DNA from: Falsiroseomonas selenitidurans
Lineage (GTDB): Bacteria; Pseudomonadota; Alphaproteobacteria; Acetobacterales; Acetobacteraceae
Assembly (NCBI RefSeq): GCF_012103215.1
Contig: NZ_JAAVNE010000002.1
Coordinates: 1 to 64,000 of the forward strand
Length of the DNA: 64,000 nt
Direction of reading: 5' to 3'
The number at the start of each line of letters is the position of its first letter. The stretch's first letter is position 1. The notes below the pieces were generated by a model. That model made no database searches and had not been told where the DNA came from. It was given only the letters and a program-made list of their open reading frames with translations. Of the stretch, positions 46,319 to 54,857 are shown one piece after another. A program made the position numbers and the translations under genes.

Positions 46319-47190
46319 TCCACCCCGACGGCACCCCGGTTCCGCCCTTGCCCGATCTGCGCTTCTGCGCGGTGGATGCGGTGGCGCTCGGGCTGGCGGG
46401 GCCGCGCCTGTCCTACATGGAGGCGGGCCATGGAGGCGGGCAGGGGGGCGCGACCATCCTGCTGCTGCACGGCATCGGCGCCAACAGCATGGGCTGGCGC
46501 TTCCTGCTGGCGGGCCTCGCCCCGCGGGCGCGGGTGATCGCCTGGAACGCGCCGGGGTATCTCCTCTCGGACGGCTTCACCGCGGCGGCGCCGGCGGCGG
46601 CGCACTATGCGGAGGCGGCGGTGGCGCTGCTGGCGGCGCTGGGCGTCGCCGGGCCGGTGCTGGTGGCCGGATCCTCCTTCGGCTCCATGCTCGGCGCCTG
46701 CCTGGCGGCGCGGCATCCGGGGCGGGTGGCGCGGCTGGCGCTGCTCGGCACCTCCCGCGGGCAGCGCTGGAAGAATGAGGCCGATCGCGCTGCGATGCTG
46801 GCGATGCGCGAGGCCAGCGTGGCGGAAGGCGGCGTGGCCCTGGCGCGGACGCGGTCGGACCGCTTGGTGGCGCCCGGCGCCGGGCCCGTGGTGCGCGGCC
46901 TGGTGCAGGGCATGGTGGCCGCGACCGATGCGCGCGGCCTGATGCAGGCGGCGCGCTGCACGGACCTCGTGGACGTGACGGTGGATTTCGCGCCGCACAT
47001 CGTCGCGCCGACGCTCGCCATCACCGGGGCGGAGGATTTGGTGAACCCGCCGGAGGGTGTGGGCAGGCCGGTCGCCGCCGCCATCCCCGGCGCCCGCTTC
47101 CTGGTGCCCGAGGGGATCGGCCACCTGCCCGAGCTTGAAGCCCCGGCGCGGACGCTGGCGCTTCTCCAGGCCCATTTCTTCGGAGAATGA
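46315..47190 (+). CDS. alpha/beta hydrolase
   Basis: A 291-residue serine hydrolase of the alpha/beta fold. The oxyanion loop is LLLHGIGANSMGW, the nucleophile is Ser121 in GSSFGS, and the probable acid and His are in ITGAEDLVNP and GIGHLPELE. The substrate is unknown; related enzymes hydrolyse esters, epoxides or carbon-carbon bonds. It is coupled to trmJ upstream and overlaps the Bug receptor gene downstream by four bases, so it may process a compound taken up through that receptor (inference). Confidence 0.85.
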   Translation: MIHPDGTPVPPLPDLRFCAVDAVALGLAGPRLSYMEAGHGGGQGGATILLLHGIGANSMGWRFLLAGLAPRARVIAWNAPGYLLSDGFTAAAPAAAHYAEAAVALLAALGVAGPVLVAGSSFGSMLGACLAARHPGRVARLALLGTSRGQRWKNEADRAAMLAMREASVAEGGVALARTRSDRLVAPGAGPVVRGLVQGMVAATDARGLMQAARCTDLVDVTVDFAPHIVAPTLAITGAEDLVNPPEGVGRPVAAAIPGARFLVPEGIGHLPELEAPARTLALLQAHFFGE

Positions 47191-48176
47191 CCATGCGCCT
47201 TGCCCGCCGGACCTTGCTCGCCACCCTCGCCGCGCCTGCCCTGCCGCCCTCGCTGGCCCGGGCGCAGGCCGATGGCTTCCCCAGCCGCCAGGTGCGCATC
47301 GTGGTGCCCTTCCCGCCGGGCGGCGGGCTGGATGCGCTGGCGCGCGCGCTGGCGGAGCAGCTGCAAGGGGCCTGGGGCCAGGCCGTGGTGGTGGACAACC
47401 GCCCCGGCGGATCCACCGTGCCGGGCACGGACATCGTCGCCAAGGCGGCGCCGGATGGCCACACGCTGCTGATCACCGCGGACAATTCCATCACCGCCAA
47501 CCCGCATCTGATCCGCAGCCTGCCGCACGACCCGATGAAGGATTTGGCGCCGGTCAGCCTGCTGGTGGATGTGCACCAGATGGTGCTGGTGCACCCCTCC
47601 GTCGGCGCGCGCAGCATGGCGGAGCTGGTGCAGGCGGCGCGCGCCGCGCCGGGGCGCTTCAACTTCGGCTCCTACGGCATCGCCAGCCAGCCGCATCTCT
47701 GCTTCGCCGCGCTGATGGCGCGGGAGAAGATCGAAATGGTGCACGTGCCCTATCGCGGGCTGACTCCGGCGGTGCTGGCGACGCTTTCGGGCGAGGTGCA
47801 GATGACGCTGGCGGGCATCGCCTCCGGCGCCCGGCACATCCAGGCCGGCACGCTGCGGGCGCTGGCGGTGGGCCGGCCGACGCGCTTCGAGGCGTTGCCG
47901 GAGGTGCCGACGCTGGCGGAGGCGGGCTTCGACTATATCGATCCGCGCACCTGGTTCGGCGCCTTCGCCCCGGGCGCCACGCCGCTGGCGCTGCGCGCCC
48001 GCATCCAGCGCGACATCGCCACCGCCATGGCGGCGCCCGCCGTGCGCGACCGGCATCTGGTGCCTGCCGGCTATACCGTGCATGCGGCGACGCCGGAGGC
48101 GACGGCGGCCTTCCTGCAGCGGGACCTGGCCTACAAGGCCGGGCTGATCCGCACCGCTGGAATCACCCCCGACTGA
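47187..48176 (+). CDS. tripartite tricarboxylate transporter (Bug family) periplasmic receptor
   Basis: A 329-residue solute-binding protein. A twin-arginine-like signal (LARRTLLATLAAPALPP) ends near residue 27. Family motifs are RIVVPFPPGGGLDALARALAE, VVDNRPGGSTVPG and VPYRGLTPAVLATLSGEVQ, with PEVPTLAEAGF in the second lobe. Such receptors bind carboxylates, aromatics or nicotinate-like acids for TctAB-type carriers. No tctAB genes are in view, which is common for Bug proteins. It ends 14 bases inside a convergent small membrane protein gene. Confidence 0.92.
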   Translation: MTMRLARRTLLATLAAPALPPSLARAQADGFPSRQVRIVVPFPPGGGLDALARALAEQLQGAWGQAVVVDNRPGGSTVPGTDIVAKAAPDGHTLLITADNSITANPHLIRSLPHDPMKDLAPVSLLVDVHQMVLVHPSVGARSMAELVQAARAAPGRFNFGSYGIASQPHLCFAALMAREKIEMVHVPYRGLTPAVLATLSGEVQMTLAGIASGARHIQAGTLRALAVGRPTRFEALPEVPTLAEAGFDYIDPRTWFGAFAPGATPLALRARIQRDIATAMAAPAVRDRHLVPAGYTVHAATPEATAAFLQRDLAYKAGLIRTAGITPD

Positions 48177-48372
48177 GCTTGCGGGCCAGCTTCCGCGCCA
48201 GCACGTAGCCGAGCATTCCCGCCACTGGGGATGCCGGCAGCACCAGCAGCCAGCCAAGGTGCTGGCCGCCGATGACCAGACCCAGGCCGATACCCAGCAT
48301 CAGCCCGCCCACCAGGCTGCCGACCACGCCGGCCGTCAGCCCCAGCACCAGGATCTCTTCGCGCGTCACCAT
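48163..48372 (-). CDS. small membrane protein, unknown
   Basis: A 69-residue protein with two hydrophobic segments (VLGLTAGVVGSLVGGLMLGIG and LGWLLVLPASPVAGMLGYVLA) and a basic C-terminus (ARKLARKLSRG). I do not recognise a family. The frame has a clear ATG, and it overlaps the Bug gene tail by 14 bases in convergent orientation. It lies just behind the rpsD promoter on the other strand. Confidence 0.55.
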   Translation of the reverse strand: MVTREEILVLGLTAGVVGSLVGGLMLGIGLGLVIGGQHLGWLLVLPASPVAGMLGYVLARKLARKLSRG

Positions 48373-48400
48373 GGCGGGGGAGTAGGGGTGGCCCGGCGGT

Positions 48401-48430
48401 TTGACAAGTTGCCGGGCACCCGCCTATAGG
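48401..48430 (+). promoter_or_regulatory. sigma-70-type promoter of rpsD
   Basis: TTGACA at 48401-48406, 18-base spacer, TATAGG at 48425-48430. The -35 is a full consensus match and the -10 fits alphaproteobacterial housekeeping promoters. It predicts a start near 48437, so the rpsD leader would be about 150 bases. Confidence 0.75.
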
Positions 48431-48588
48431 CGCCGCACTTCCGGGAACGTGGACAGGCCTCCGGGGCCTGCGCCCGCCCTTGGCCATGCTGGCCTCGGGC
48501 CTACCGGGACAACCCGCCGCGATGCCCCCAAGGGTGCCGGCACAAGGAAGAACCGGCGACCCGCAAGGATGCCGGGCAGGAGCAGCGC
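48431..48588 (+). promoter_or_regulatory. structured 5' leader of rpsD
   Basis: The leader contains a hairpin CAGGCC-TCCGG-GGCCTG at 48454-48470, a GGCC repeat region near 48482-48500, and two TGCCGG copies at 48535 and 48570 flanking an A-rich purine stretch that can pair with GCCGGC-type segments. An in-frame GTG at 48449 opens a basic 47-codon frame whose TGA overlaps the rpsD ATG. This could be an S4 autoregulatory leader or an upstream frame; neither is proven. Confidence 0.5.
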
Positions 48589-49206
48589 ATGACCAAGCGC
48601 GCGGAAAGCAAGTACAAGATCAATCGCCGTCTCGGCGTGAACCTCTGGGGTCGCGCCAAGTCCCCGATCGCCAAGCGCGAATACGGCCCCGGCCAGCACG
48701 GGCAGCGCCGCAAGCAGAAGCCGACCGACTTCGGCGTGCAGCTGATGGCGAAGCAGAAGCTGAAGGGCTACTACGGCAACATCGGCGAGAAGCAGTTCCG
48801 CAAGTACTACGAGGAAGCCGTGCGCCGGAAGGGCGACACCTCGGAGAACCTGATCGAGCTGCTGGAGCGCCGGCTGGACACCATCATCTACCGCATGAAG
48901 CTGGCGGTGACGCCCTTCGCCGCGCGCCAGTTCGTCAACCACGGCCATGTGCTGATCAACGGCAAGCGCCTGAACATCCCGTCCTACCTGGTGAAGGACA
49001 CGGATGTGATCGAGGTGAAGGACAAGTCCAAGCAGCTGACCTGCGTGCTGGATGCCGCGCAGTCCGGCGAGCGCGACGTGCCGGAATACATCGAGGTGGA
49101 CCACCGCGCGATGCGCGGCCGGATCCTGCGGGCGCCGAAGCTGTCGGACGTGCCCTATCCGGTGCAGATGGAACCGAACCTCGTGGTCGAGTTCTACTCG
49201 CGCTGA
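48589..49206 (+). CDS. rpsD: 30S ribosomal protein S4
   Basis: A 205-residue primary 16S rRNA-binding protein that starts assembly of the 30S body. The N-terminal part ([30 protein letters not shown]) and the S4 RNA-binding domain ([23 protein letters not shown] abbreviated by its [11 protein letters not shown] core, followed by [19 protein letters not shown]) are clear, and the end [10 protein letters not shown] is typical. It is a single-gene unit here with its own promoter upstream and a strong terminator downstream, and may repress its own translation through the leader. Confidence 0.98.
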   Translation: MTKRAESKYKINRRLGVNLWGRAKSPIAKREYGPGQHGQRRKQKPTDFGVQLMAKQKLKGYYGNIGEKQFRKYYEEAVRRKGDTSENLIELLERRLDTIIYRMKLAVTPFAARQFVNHGHVLINGKRLNIPSYLVKDTDVIEVKDKSKQLTCVLDAAQSGERDVPEYIEVDHRAMRGRILRAPKLSDVPYPVQMEPNLVVEFYSR

Positions 49207-49229
49207 TCGGTCGGGCTCTGGCCCCCGGC

Positions 49230-49264
49230 AAAGCGCCGGTCCCGCAAGGGGCCGGCGCTTTTTT
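49230..49264 (+). terminator. rho-independent terminator of rpsD
   Basis: AAAGCGCCGG at 49230-49239 pairs with CCGGCGCTTT at 49252-49261, with the loop TCCCGCAAGGGG holding a further CCC/GGG pairing, and six Ts in a row at 49259-49264. This is the clearest intrinsic terminator in the window. Confidence 0.92.
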
Positions 49265-49356
49265 GTTGCGTACCGATTCGCCTATCGGCTCGCCCCAGAC
49301 TCGCGGTAGCCTTGTCGCGTTTCCTGGAAACCAGCTCAAGAACCGAGGCGATCCCT

Positions 49357-49932
49357 ATGTCCTGGTCGATCGACAGTGTCATGTGTGGAAACTCGTTTCT
49401 CGGCTATGTCTACCGCGCCCATGGCGGCAGCTTCGCCGCCTGGCATTGCGGGCTGCTGCAGCAGCAGAACACGGCCAAGCAGATCAATCAGCCGGGCAAG
49501 CCCTATGTCTCCCCGAAATCCGCCGAGGAGATCCTGAAGATGGCGGATGCAGATGGCTTCGTGAGTTCCGGCGCGGATGCGGGCAGCGGCCAATGCGTGG
49601 CGCTCGTCAAGGCGGCCGTGCCAGCCCTGGGTGCGACCAAGGACTGGAAGACGAAGGCATCCCGCTGGTGCAAGGCGGAGAAGGTGACGGAGACCAGCAT
49701 CGCCGGCCTCGCAGCCGGGACGGTCATCGGCTACGGCTTCGATGCGGAGGGCAAATACGCCAGCCTCTCCTCCGGCAACCATGTCGCGATCCTGGTGTCC
49801 TCGACCGGGTCCAAGGCCACGATCCTGGATCAATGGAAAAGCGCGGCGAAGAAGACCGAGCAGAAGGCGAAGACGCATGTCGTCGATATCACGACGAAGG
49901 ATTGGTACGTCGTGACGCTCTGCGCTTCATAG
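49357..49932 (+). CDS. BPSL0067-like NlpC/P60-CHAP family cysteine hydrolase
   Basis: A 191-residue protein with a papain-like core. The likely nucleophile is Cys80 in GSGQCVALVK and the His is His142 in SSGNHVAIL, with Asp158 in ILDQWK as a third residue. This order and text match the BPSL0067 family, whose members are predicted murein amidases and in some species are linked to type VI secretion. There is no signal peptide or carrier domain, and no immunity gene or T6SS gene beside it. The text is richer in A and T and in Lys codons than its neighbours, which suggests recent acquisition. It stands alone between the rpsD terminator and a convergent hydrolase gene, overlapping that gene by six bases. 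Confidence 0.75.
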   Translation: MSWSIDSVMCGNSFLGYVYRAHGGSFAAWHCGLLQQQNTAKQINQPGKPYVSPKSAEEILKMADADGFVSSGADAGSGQCVALVKAAVPALGATKDWKTKASRWCKAEKVTETSIAGLAAGTVIGYGFDAEGKYASLSSGNHVAILVSSTGSKATILDQWKSAAKKTEQKAKTHVVDITTKDWYVVTLCAS

Positions 49933-50760
49933 GGCCTGCTGGGCCGGTTGCTGCCCGTCACCGGCCTCGTGCCCCAGGAACAGCAGGATCTCCCGCGCCA
50001 CCCGCCCCCAGACCGGTGGTTCGCCGCGGAAGCCATGGTCGGTGTCCAGCAGCACCAGGCGCGCCTTGTCCGGCAAGCCGTAGCGCTCCGGCACCTGGGC
50101 GCCGCCATAGGGGTCGCGTAGGCCCTGCATCAGCAGCAGGGGCGTGCGCAGCCGCGGCAGGTGCCGGTAGCGGTCCGGCTGGTCCGGCGGGCCCAGCGGG
50201 TGGCGGAAGGGGTAGCCGAGGCAGACCACGCCGCGAACCAACCGCCGTTCCGCCACCAGGCTGGCGATTCGGGCGCCGGAGGAGCGGCCCATCAGCACCA
50301 GGCGCCCGGGGTCCGGCGCCGCCTCCACCAGGCGCGTCAGCCAGTCCAGGCGCTCCTCAAGGCTGCGCGGCAGGGCCTGTTCCGGCGGGATGCCGGTCTC
50401 GGCGCCCTCGGATTCGACGCGATCGGCCAGGTAGGGCGGCAGGGCGGCGCGCAGCCGATGGTGGAAATCCGCGTCCTTGGGGCGTGAATCGCCGCTGAGG
50501 AAGATCAGGCGCTCCGCCGTCGGCATGGCGGGCGCGGCGGGCCGCACCACCAGCACCGCCCTGCCATGGCCGTGCCGCAGCGGGGAGGCGCCCGGCAGCC
50601 CCTCCAGGGGCAGGGGCGTCGCTGCCCCGGCCTGGATCAGCTCCAGGCCGAGGACACCGCCCCGCCATTCCAGCCGCCGGACCGGCAGGCGCAGTGCGAA
50701 CAGCAGGTGGTCCGGGCTGGCCAGGAAGGGCCGCAGCGCCTTCCCCTCAACCGCCAGCAA
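49927..50760 (-). CDS. alpha/beta hydrolase family protein
   Basis: A roughly 277-residue protein with an alpha/beta hydrolase-like second half. Text LVLMGRSSGARIASLV gives a G-x-S-x-G-like elbow, PLLLMQGLRDPYGG fits the acid strand, and LDTDHGFRGE gives the probable His. The first 100 residues are variable and Leu/Arg/Pro-rich. The frame directly follows grxD in the same register and offers no ATG near its head; TTG at 50760 is the most plausible start, with a weak ribosome-binding site, so the true N-terminus is uncertain. Substrate unknown. Confidence 0.65.
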   Translation of the reverse strand: MLAVEGKALRPFLASPDHLLFALRLPVRRLEWRGGVLGLELIQAGAATPLPLEGLPGASPLRHGHGRAVLVVRPAAPAMPTAERLIFLSGDSRPKDADFHHRLRAALPPYLADRVESEGAETGIPPEQALPRSLEERLDWLTRLVEAAPDPGRLVLMGRSSGARIASLVAERRLVRGVVCLGYPFRHPLGPPDQPDRYRHLPRLRTPLLLMQGLRDPYGGAQVPERYGLPDKARLVLLDTDHGFRGEPPVWGRVAREILLFLGHEAGDGQQPAQQAL

Positions 50761-50778
50761 GGCCGCCGCCGCAGAGGC

Positions 50779-51117
50779 TCAGGCGGTCGCCTTCGGCATC
50801 ACGCCATTGTCTTCCAGCAGCGTCTGCAGCTCGCCGGACTGGAACATCTCCGTCACGATGTCGCAGCCGCCGACGAACTCGCCCTTGACGTAGAGCTGCG
50901 GGATGGTCGGCCAGTTGGCGAAGGCCTTGATGCCCTCGCGGATCTCCATGTCCTCCAGCACGTTCACGCCCTTGAAGGGCACGCCGACGTGCGACAGGAT
51001 CTGCACCACCCGGGCGGAGAAGCCGCATTGCGGGAACACCGGCGTGCCCTTCATGAACAGCACAACCGGGGTGGCGGTGATCTCGCTCTGGATACGGTCG
51101 AAGGTGGGGTTGCTCAT
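50779..51117 (-). CDS. grxD: monothiol glutaredoxin, CGFS type
   Basis: A 112-residue protein that carries [2Fe-2S] clusters with glutathione and delivers them to target proteins. The active CGFS motif begins at Cys31 (FPQCGFSAR), with the glutathione-binding WPTIPQLYV and GGCDIV motifs after it. It lies behind bolA, its usual partner, in the pur operon. An ATG at 51117 is the natural start; a longer in-frame reading has no likeness to the family. Confidence 0.96.
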   Translation of the reverse strand: MSNPTFDRIQSEITATPVVLFMKGTPVFPQCGFSARVVQILSHVGVPFKGVNVLEDMEIREGIKAFANWPTIPQLYVKGEFVGGCDIVTEMFQSGELQTLLEDNGVMPKATA

Positions 51118-51145
51118 CGTGGCGGGTCCCTGGTCGGAAGCGGGT

Positions 51146-51379
51146 TCACTCGGGGGCTGAAGTCTGCAGCGCCAGGGCGTGCAGCGCACCCCCCATCCGG
51201 CCCTGCAGGGCGGCATAGACAAGCTGGTGCTGCTTGACGCGGCTGATGCCCTTGAAGGCGGAGGACACCACGGTGGCGGCGTAATGGTCGCCATCGCCGG
51301 CCAGGTCCTCGATCGTCACCTGGGCATCGGGCAGCGCCGCCTTGATCAGCGCCGCGATCTCCGCCTGCTCCATCGCCAT
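51146..51379 (-). CDS. bolA: BolA family protein
   Basis: A 77-residue BolA/IbaG-type protein. The central signature is [17 protein letters not shown] with the conserved His that helps bind an Fe-S cluster together with monothiol glutaredoxin, and [19 protein letters not shown] before it. Its ATG overlaps the purL TGA (ATGA), so its translation is tied to purL. It precedes grxD by 28 bases. Confidence 0.92.
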   Translation of the reverse strand: MAMEQAEIAALIKAALPDAQVTIEDLAGDGDHYAATVVSSAFKGISRVKQHQLVYAALQGRMGGALHALALQTSAPE

Positions 51380-53586
51380 CAGCCCGCATCCCCCTGCATC
51401 AGCGCCGGCAGCGTCGCCTCATGCGCCGCGACCAGCCTGGCCACGGATATGGAGGAGCCATCGGCCAGAACCAAGTCCCCGCCGCCACTGCAGCCGAGCG
51501 CCAGGGCCGGCACGCCGGCCGCCGCCGCGGCGGCCAGCAGCGCCGCGCCATCGGCCACCGCCAGCACGTAGCGGCCCTGGTCCTCGCCGAACCACCAGCC
51601 ATGCGGCGCGATGCCGGCCGGCGGCGCGGCCAGGGTGGCGCCGGTGGCGCCGCCCATGGCCATTTCCGCCACCGTCACCAGCAGCCCGCCATCGGCGCAG
51701 TCGTGGCAGGCGGCGACGGCGCCGGAGAGGATCTGCGCGCGGACGAAATCGCCGTGCCGCCGTTCCGCCGCCAGATCCACCGGCGGCGGCGCGCCTTCCT
51801 CCCGCCCCGCGATCTCGCGCAGCCAGAGCGACTGGCCGAGCCAGCCGGCGGTGGCGCCGACCAGCACCAGGTCCAGCCCCGGGCGCAGCGCGAGGCCGAC
51901 CGCCTGGGCCGCATCCTCCAGCACGCCGACGCCGCCGATGGCCGGGGTGGGCAGGATGCCGCGGCCCTGGGTTTCGTTGTAGAGCGAGACATTGCCGCTC
52001 ACGACCGGGAAATCCAGCGCCAGGCAGGCGGCGGCCATGCCGCGCACGGCACTGGCGAACTGGCCCATGATCTCGGGCTTTTCGGGGTTGCCGAAGTTCA
52101 TGTTGTCGGTGATGGCCAGCGGCCGGGCGCCCACGGCGGTCAGGTTGCGCCAGGCCTCCGCCACCGCCTGGGCGCCGCCTGCCTCCGGGTCCGCCTGGCA
52201 GTAGCGCGGCGTGCAATCCGTGGTCATCGCCAGGGCGCGGGGCAGGCCTTCCAGCTTCACCACGGCGGCATCGGCGCCGCCCGGGCGCTGCACGGTCTGG
52301 CCGCCGACGGTGCTGTCATACTGGTCCCAGATCCAGCGGCGCGAACAGAGGTCGAGGCTGCCGACCAGCTTTTCGAGCGCCGGCAGGGCCCCGATCGGGG
52401 CGTCGATATCGGCCGCGTCCAGCACGGGCTGCTTCGGCGTCTCCGCGGTCGGGCGCTGGTACAGCGGCGCCTCGGATTCCAGGGGCGCCAGGGGGATGTC
52501 GGCTTCCAGCACGCCGTGGTGGCGGATGACGATGCGGCCGGTGTCGGTCAGGTGGCCGATGACGGCGAAATCGAGTTCCCACTTGCGGAAGATCGCCTCG
52601 GCCTCGGCCTCGCGGCCGGGCTTCAGGATCATCAGCATGCGCTCCTGGGATTCGGAGAGCATCATCTCATAGGCGGTCATGCCGGCTTCGCGCTGGGGCA
52701 CGTTCTCCATCACCAGCTCGATGCCGACGCCGCCCTTGCCGGCCATTTCCACGCTGCTGCTGGTCAGGCCGGCCGCGCCCATGTCCTGGATGGCGACGAT
52801 CATGTCGGTGGCCATCAGCTCAAGGCAGGCCTCGATCAGCAGCTTCTCCACGAAGGGGTCGCCGATCTGGACGGTGGGGCGCTTCTCCTCGGAATCAGCG
52901 GAGAATTCGGCGCTGGCCATGGTGGCGCCGTGGATGCCGTCCCGCCCCGTCTTGGAGCCGACATAGACCACCGGATTGCCCAGCCCCGCCGCCGCCGAGA
53001 GAAAGATGCGGTCGCGCGGCGCGATGCCGACTGTCATGGCATTGACCAGCGGGTTGCCGTTGTAGGCGGAATGAAAATTCACCTCGCCGCCCACCGTCGG
53101 CACGCCGACGCAATTGCCGTAGCCGCCGATGCCGCGCACCACGCCATCGATCACCCGCTTCATCCGCGGTGCGTCGGGGTGGCCGAAGCGCAGCGCGTTG
53201 AGGTTCGCGATCGGCCGCGCCCCCATGGTGAAGACATCCCGCAGGATGCCGCCGACGCCGGTGGCGGCGCCCTGGTAGGGCTCGATGAAGGAGGGGTGGT
53301 TGTGGCTTTCCATCTTGAAGATGGCGGCCAGCCCGTCGCCAATGTCGATCACGCCGGCATTCTCACCGGGGCCATGGATCACCCAGGGCGCCTTGGTGGG
53401 CAAAGTGCGCAGCCAGTAGCGGGAGGATTTGTAGGAGCAGTGCTCCGACCACATGACGGAGAAGATGCCGAGCTCGGTCAGCGACGGCGCGCGGCCGAGG
53501 ATGGCGAGCACCCGCGCGTATTCGTCCTGTTTGAGGCCGAACTCGGCGGCAAGCTGGGCGGCGCGGTCGGCGGGCAGAAGCTGCAT
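51379..53586 (-). CDS. purL: phosphoribosylformylglycinamidine synthase II
   Basis: A 735-residue synthetase subunit that makes FGAM from FGAR, ATP and ammonia delivered by PurQ with PurS. Family motifs include [68 protein letters not shown] and [17 protein letters not shown] start at ATG 53586 because family likeness begins with [15 protein letters not shown] and the length then fits; ATG 53619 is an alternative adding 11 residues. It sits in the order purC-purS-orf-purQ-purL-bolA-grxD. Confidence 0.95.
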   Translation of the reverse strand: MQLLPADRAAQLAAEFGLKQDEYARVLAILGRAPSLTELGIFSVMWSEHCSYKSSRYWLRTLPTKAPWVIHGPGENAGVIDIGDGLAAIFKMESHNHPSFIEPYQGAATGVGGILRDVFTMGARPIANLNALRFGHPDAPRMKRVIDGVVRGIGGYGNCVGVPTVGGEVNFHSAYNGNPLVNAMTVGIAPRDRIFLSAAAGLGNPVVYVGSKTGRDGIHGATMASAEFSADSEEKRPTVQIGDPFVEKLLIEACLELMATDMIVAIQDMGAAGLTSSSVEMAGKGGVGIELVMENVPQREAGMTAYEMMLSESQERMLMILKPGREAEAEAIFRKWELDFAVIGHLTDTGRIVIRHHGVLEADIPLAPLESEAPLYQRPTAETPKQPVLDAADIDAPIGALPALEKLVGSLDLCSRRWIWDQYDSTVGGQTVQRPGGADAAVVKLEGLPRALAMTTDCTPRYCQADPEAGGAQAVAEAWRNLTAVGARPLAITDNMNFGNPEKPEIMGQFASAVRGMAAACLALDFPVVSGNVSLYNETQGRGILPTPAIGGVGVLEDAAQAVGLALRPGLDLVLVGATAGWLGQSLWLREIAGREEGAPPPVDLAAERRHGDFVRAQILSGAVAACHDCADGGLLVTVAEMAMGGATGATLAAPPAGIAPHGWWFGEDQGRYVLAVADGAALLAAAAAAGVPALALGCSGGGDLVLADGSSISVARLVAAHEATLPALMQGDAG

Positions 53587-53665
53587 TGCGGCGGAGGCTC
53601 CGGGCGGCATGGGTCGCATCGTTTCGCCCCGCCGCAGGTGCCGCACGGCGCGCGGGGCAGGGGCC

Positions 53666-54364
53666 TCAGGCGGAGGCGAACTGGTCCAGAAGGCTGGTAA
53701 ACAGCGGCAGCCCGTCCTCCCCGCCCATCAGCGGATCCACCAGATCCTCCGGATGCGGCATCAGGCCGCAGAGGCGCAGATTGGGGGAGAGGATGCCGGC
53801 GATGTTGTCGCGGGCGCCGTTGCGGTTGGCCGCAGGCGTGACCTCGCCCGCAGGGGTGCAGTAGCGGAAGGCCACCAGGCCCTCGCCGTTCAGCCGTGCC
53901 AGGGTCTCGTCATCGGCGAAGAAATTGCCGTCGCCATGCGCCATGGGGGCGCGGAACACCGCGCCCTGCTGCCAATGCGCGGTGAAGGGCGTGCCGGCGC
54001 GTTCCACCCGCATGTGGCAGTCCATGGACAGGAAGCGCAGCGCGGCGTTGCGCAGCAGCGCGCCCGGCAGCAGCCCGGCCTCGCACAGGATCTGGAAGCC
54101 GTTGCAGACGCCCAGCACATGGCCGCCGCCCGCGGCGAAGCGCTTCACCGCCTGCATCACCGGCGACTGCGCCGCCATGGCGCCGCAGCGCAGGTAGTCG
54201 CCATAGGAGAAGCCGCCGGGCAGCACCACCAGGTCGGTCCCGGCGGGCAGCTCGGTCTCCCGGTGGAACAGCAGGGCGGGCTTGCGGCCGGTCGCGCGTT
54301 CCAGCGCGATGGCCATGTCCCGCTCGCGGTTGGTTCCCGGGAAGACGACGATCGCAGCCTTCAT
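53666..54364 (-). CDS. purQ: phosphoribosylformylglycinamidine synthase I (glutaminase)
   Basis: A 232-residue class I glutamine amidotransferase that feeds ammonia to PurL. The nucleophile Cys is in [10 protein letters not shown], and the His-Glu pair is in [12 protein letters not shown]-terminal [15 protein letters not shown] and [16 protein letters not shown] are typical. Small subunit size together with a separate purS marks the three-subunit PurLQS type rather than the fused enzyme of gammaproteobacteria. Confidence 0.96.
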   Translation of the reverse strand: MKAAIVVFPGTNRERDMAIALERATGRKPALLFHRETELPAGTDLVVLPGGFSYGDYLRCGAMAAQSPVMQAVKRFAAGGGHVLGVCNGFQILCEAGLLPGALLRNAALRFLSMDCHMRVERAGTPFTAHWQQGAVFRAPMAHGDGNFFADDETLARLNGEGLVAFRYCTPAGEVTPAANRNGARDNIAGILSPNLRLCGLMPHPEDLVDPLMGGEDGLPLFTSLLDQFASA

Positions 54365-54383
54365 GCCAGCACCCTCTTTCGTC

Positions 54384-54611
54384 TCAGCCCTGCCAGACGT
54401 TGAGCCATTGCAACCCGCCCAGCACCAGCAGCGTGGCCAGCGCCGCCAGGGCGGCCGCGGTCACCCAGCGGTCCAGGCCCTTCTTGCCGCGCGCCACCAG
54501 GCCCAGGCGCTTCTGCTTCGCCACCAGCGGCAGGCGCTGTTCGCGCCAGCGCAGCCCGGTGGCGATCAGCACTGTCAGCACCACCATGAAAAGCAGCGAG
54601 GCCTTGACCAT
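54384..54611 (-). CDS. membrane microprotein inside the pur operon
   Basis: A 75-residue protein with two hydrophobic segments ([17 protein letters not shown] and [21 protein letters not shown]) joined by a strongly basic loop ([24 protein letters not shown], given here by its [16 protein letters not shown] part). I do not recognise it. It sits between purS and purQ, six bases after purS and 19 before purQ, so it is almost certainly co-transcribed and probably expressed. The basic loop should be cytosolic. No link to purine synthesis is known to me. Confidence 0.7.
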   Translation of the reverse strand: MVKASLLFMVVLTVLIATGLRWREQRLPLVAKQKRLGLVARGKKGLDRWVTAAALAALATLLVLGGLQWLNVWQG

Positions 54612-54617
54612 CGCGGG

Positions 54618-54857
54618 CTAAGCCAGCTCCACCCGGAAGCTCTCGATCACCGTATTGGCCAGCAGGCGCCGCGCCATCGCCTCGGCCGCCGCCTGGGCCT
54701 TGGCGGGGTCGGTCTCGGCCAGTTCCAGCTCGATCACCTTGCCGGCGCGAACCTCGCCCACGCCGTCGAAGCCCAGGGATCCCAGGGCGTGGCCTATGGC
54801 CTTGCCCTGCGGGTCGAGCACGCCCGCCTTGGGCATGATGGTGACGCGTGCCTTCAT
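54618..54857 (-). CDS. purS: phosphoribosylformylglycinamidine synthase subunit PurS
   Basis: A 79-residue subunit that bridges PurL and PurQ and helps channel ammonia. Text [21 protein letters not shown] and [13 protein letters not shown] are typical, and the C-terminal [14 protein letters not shown] completes the fold. Its start overlaps the purC stop by four bases. Confidence 0.94.
   Translation of the reverse strand: MKARVTIMPKAGVLDPQGKAIGHALGSLGFDGVGEVRAGKVIELELAETDPAKAQAAAEAMARRLLANTVIESFRVELA

Noticed and set aside
46605..48257. A minus-strand frame opposite the hydrolase and Bug receptor.
   Set aside because: It opposes two genes with clear domains and shows no motif. Only the small 48163-48372 frame on that strand has a plausible membrane-protein pattern.
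49207..50760. An immunity gene for the BPSL0067-like amidase.
   Set aside because: The convergent neighbour is a hydrolase-fold protein in register behind grxD, without signal peptide or likeness to amidase inhibitors.
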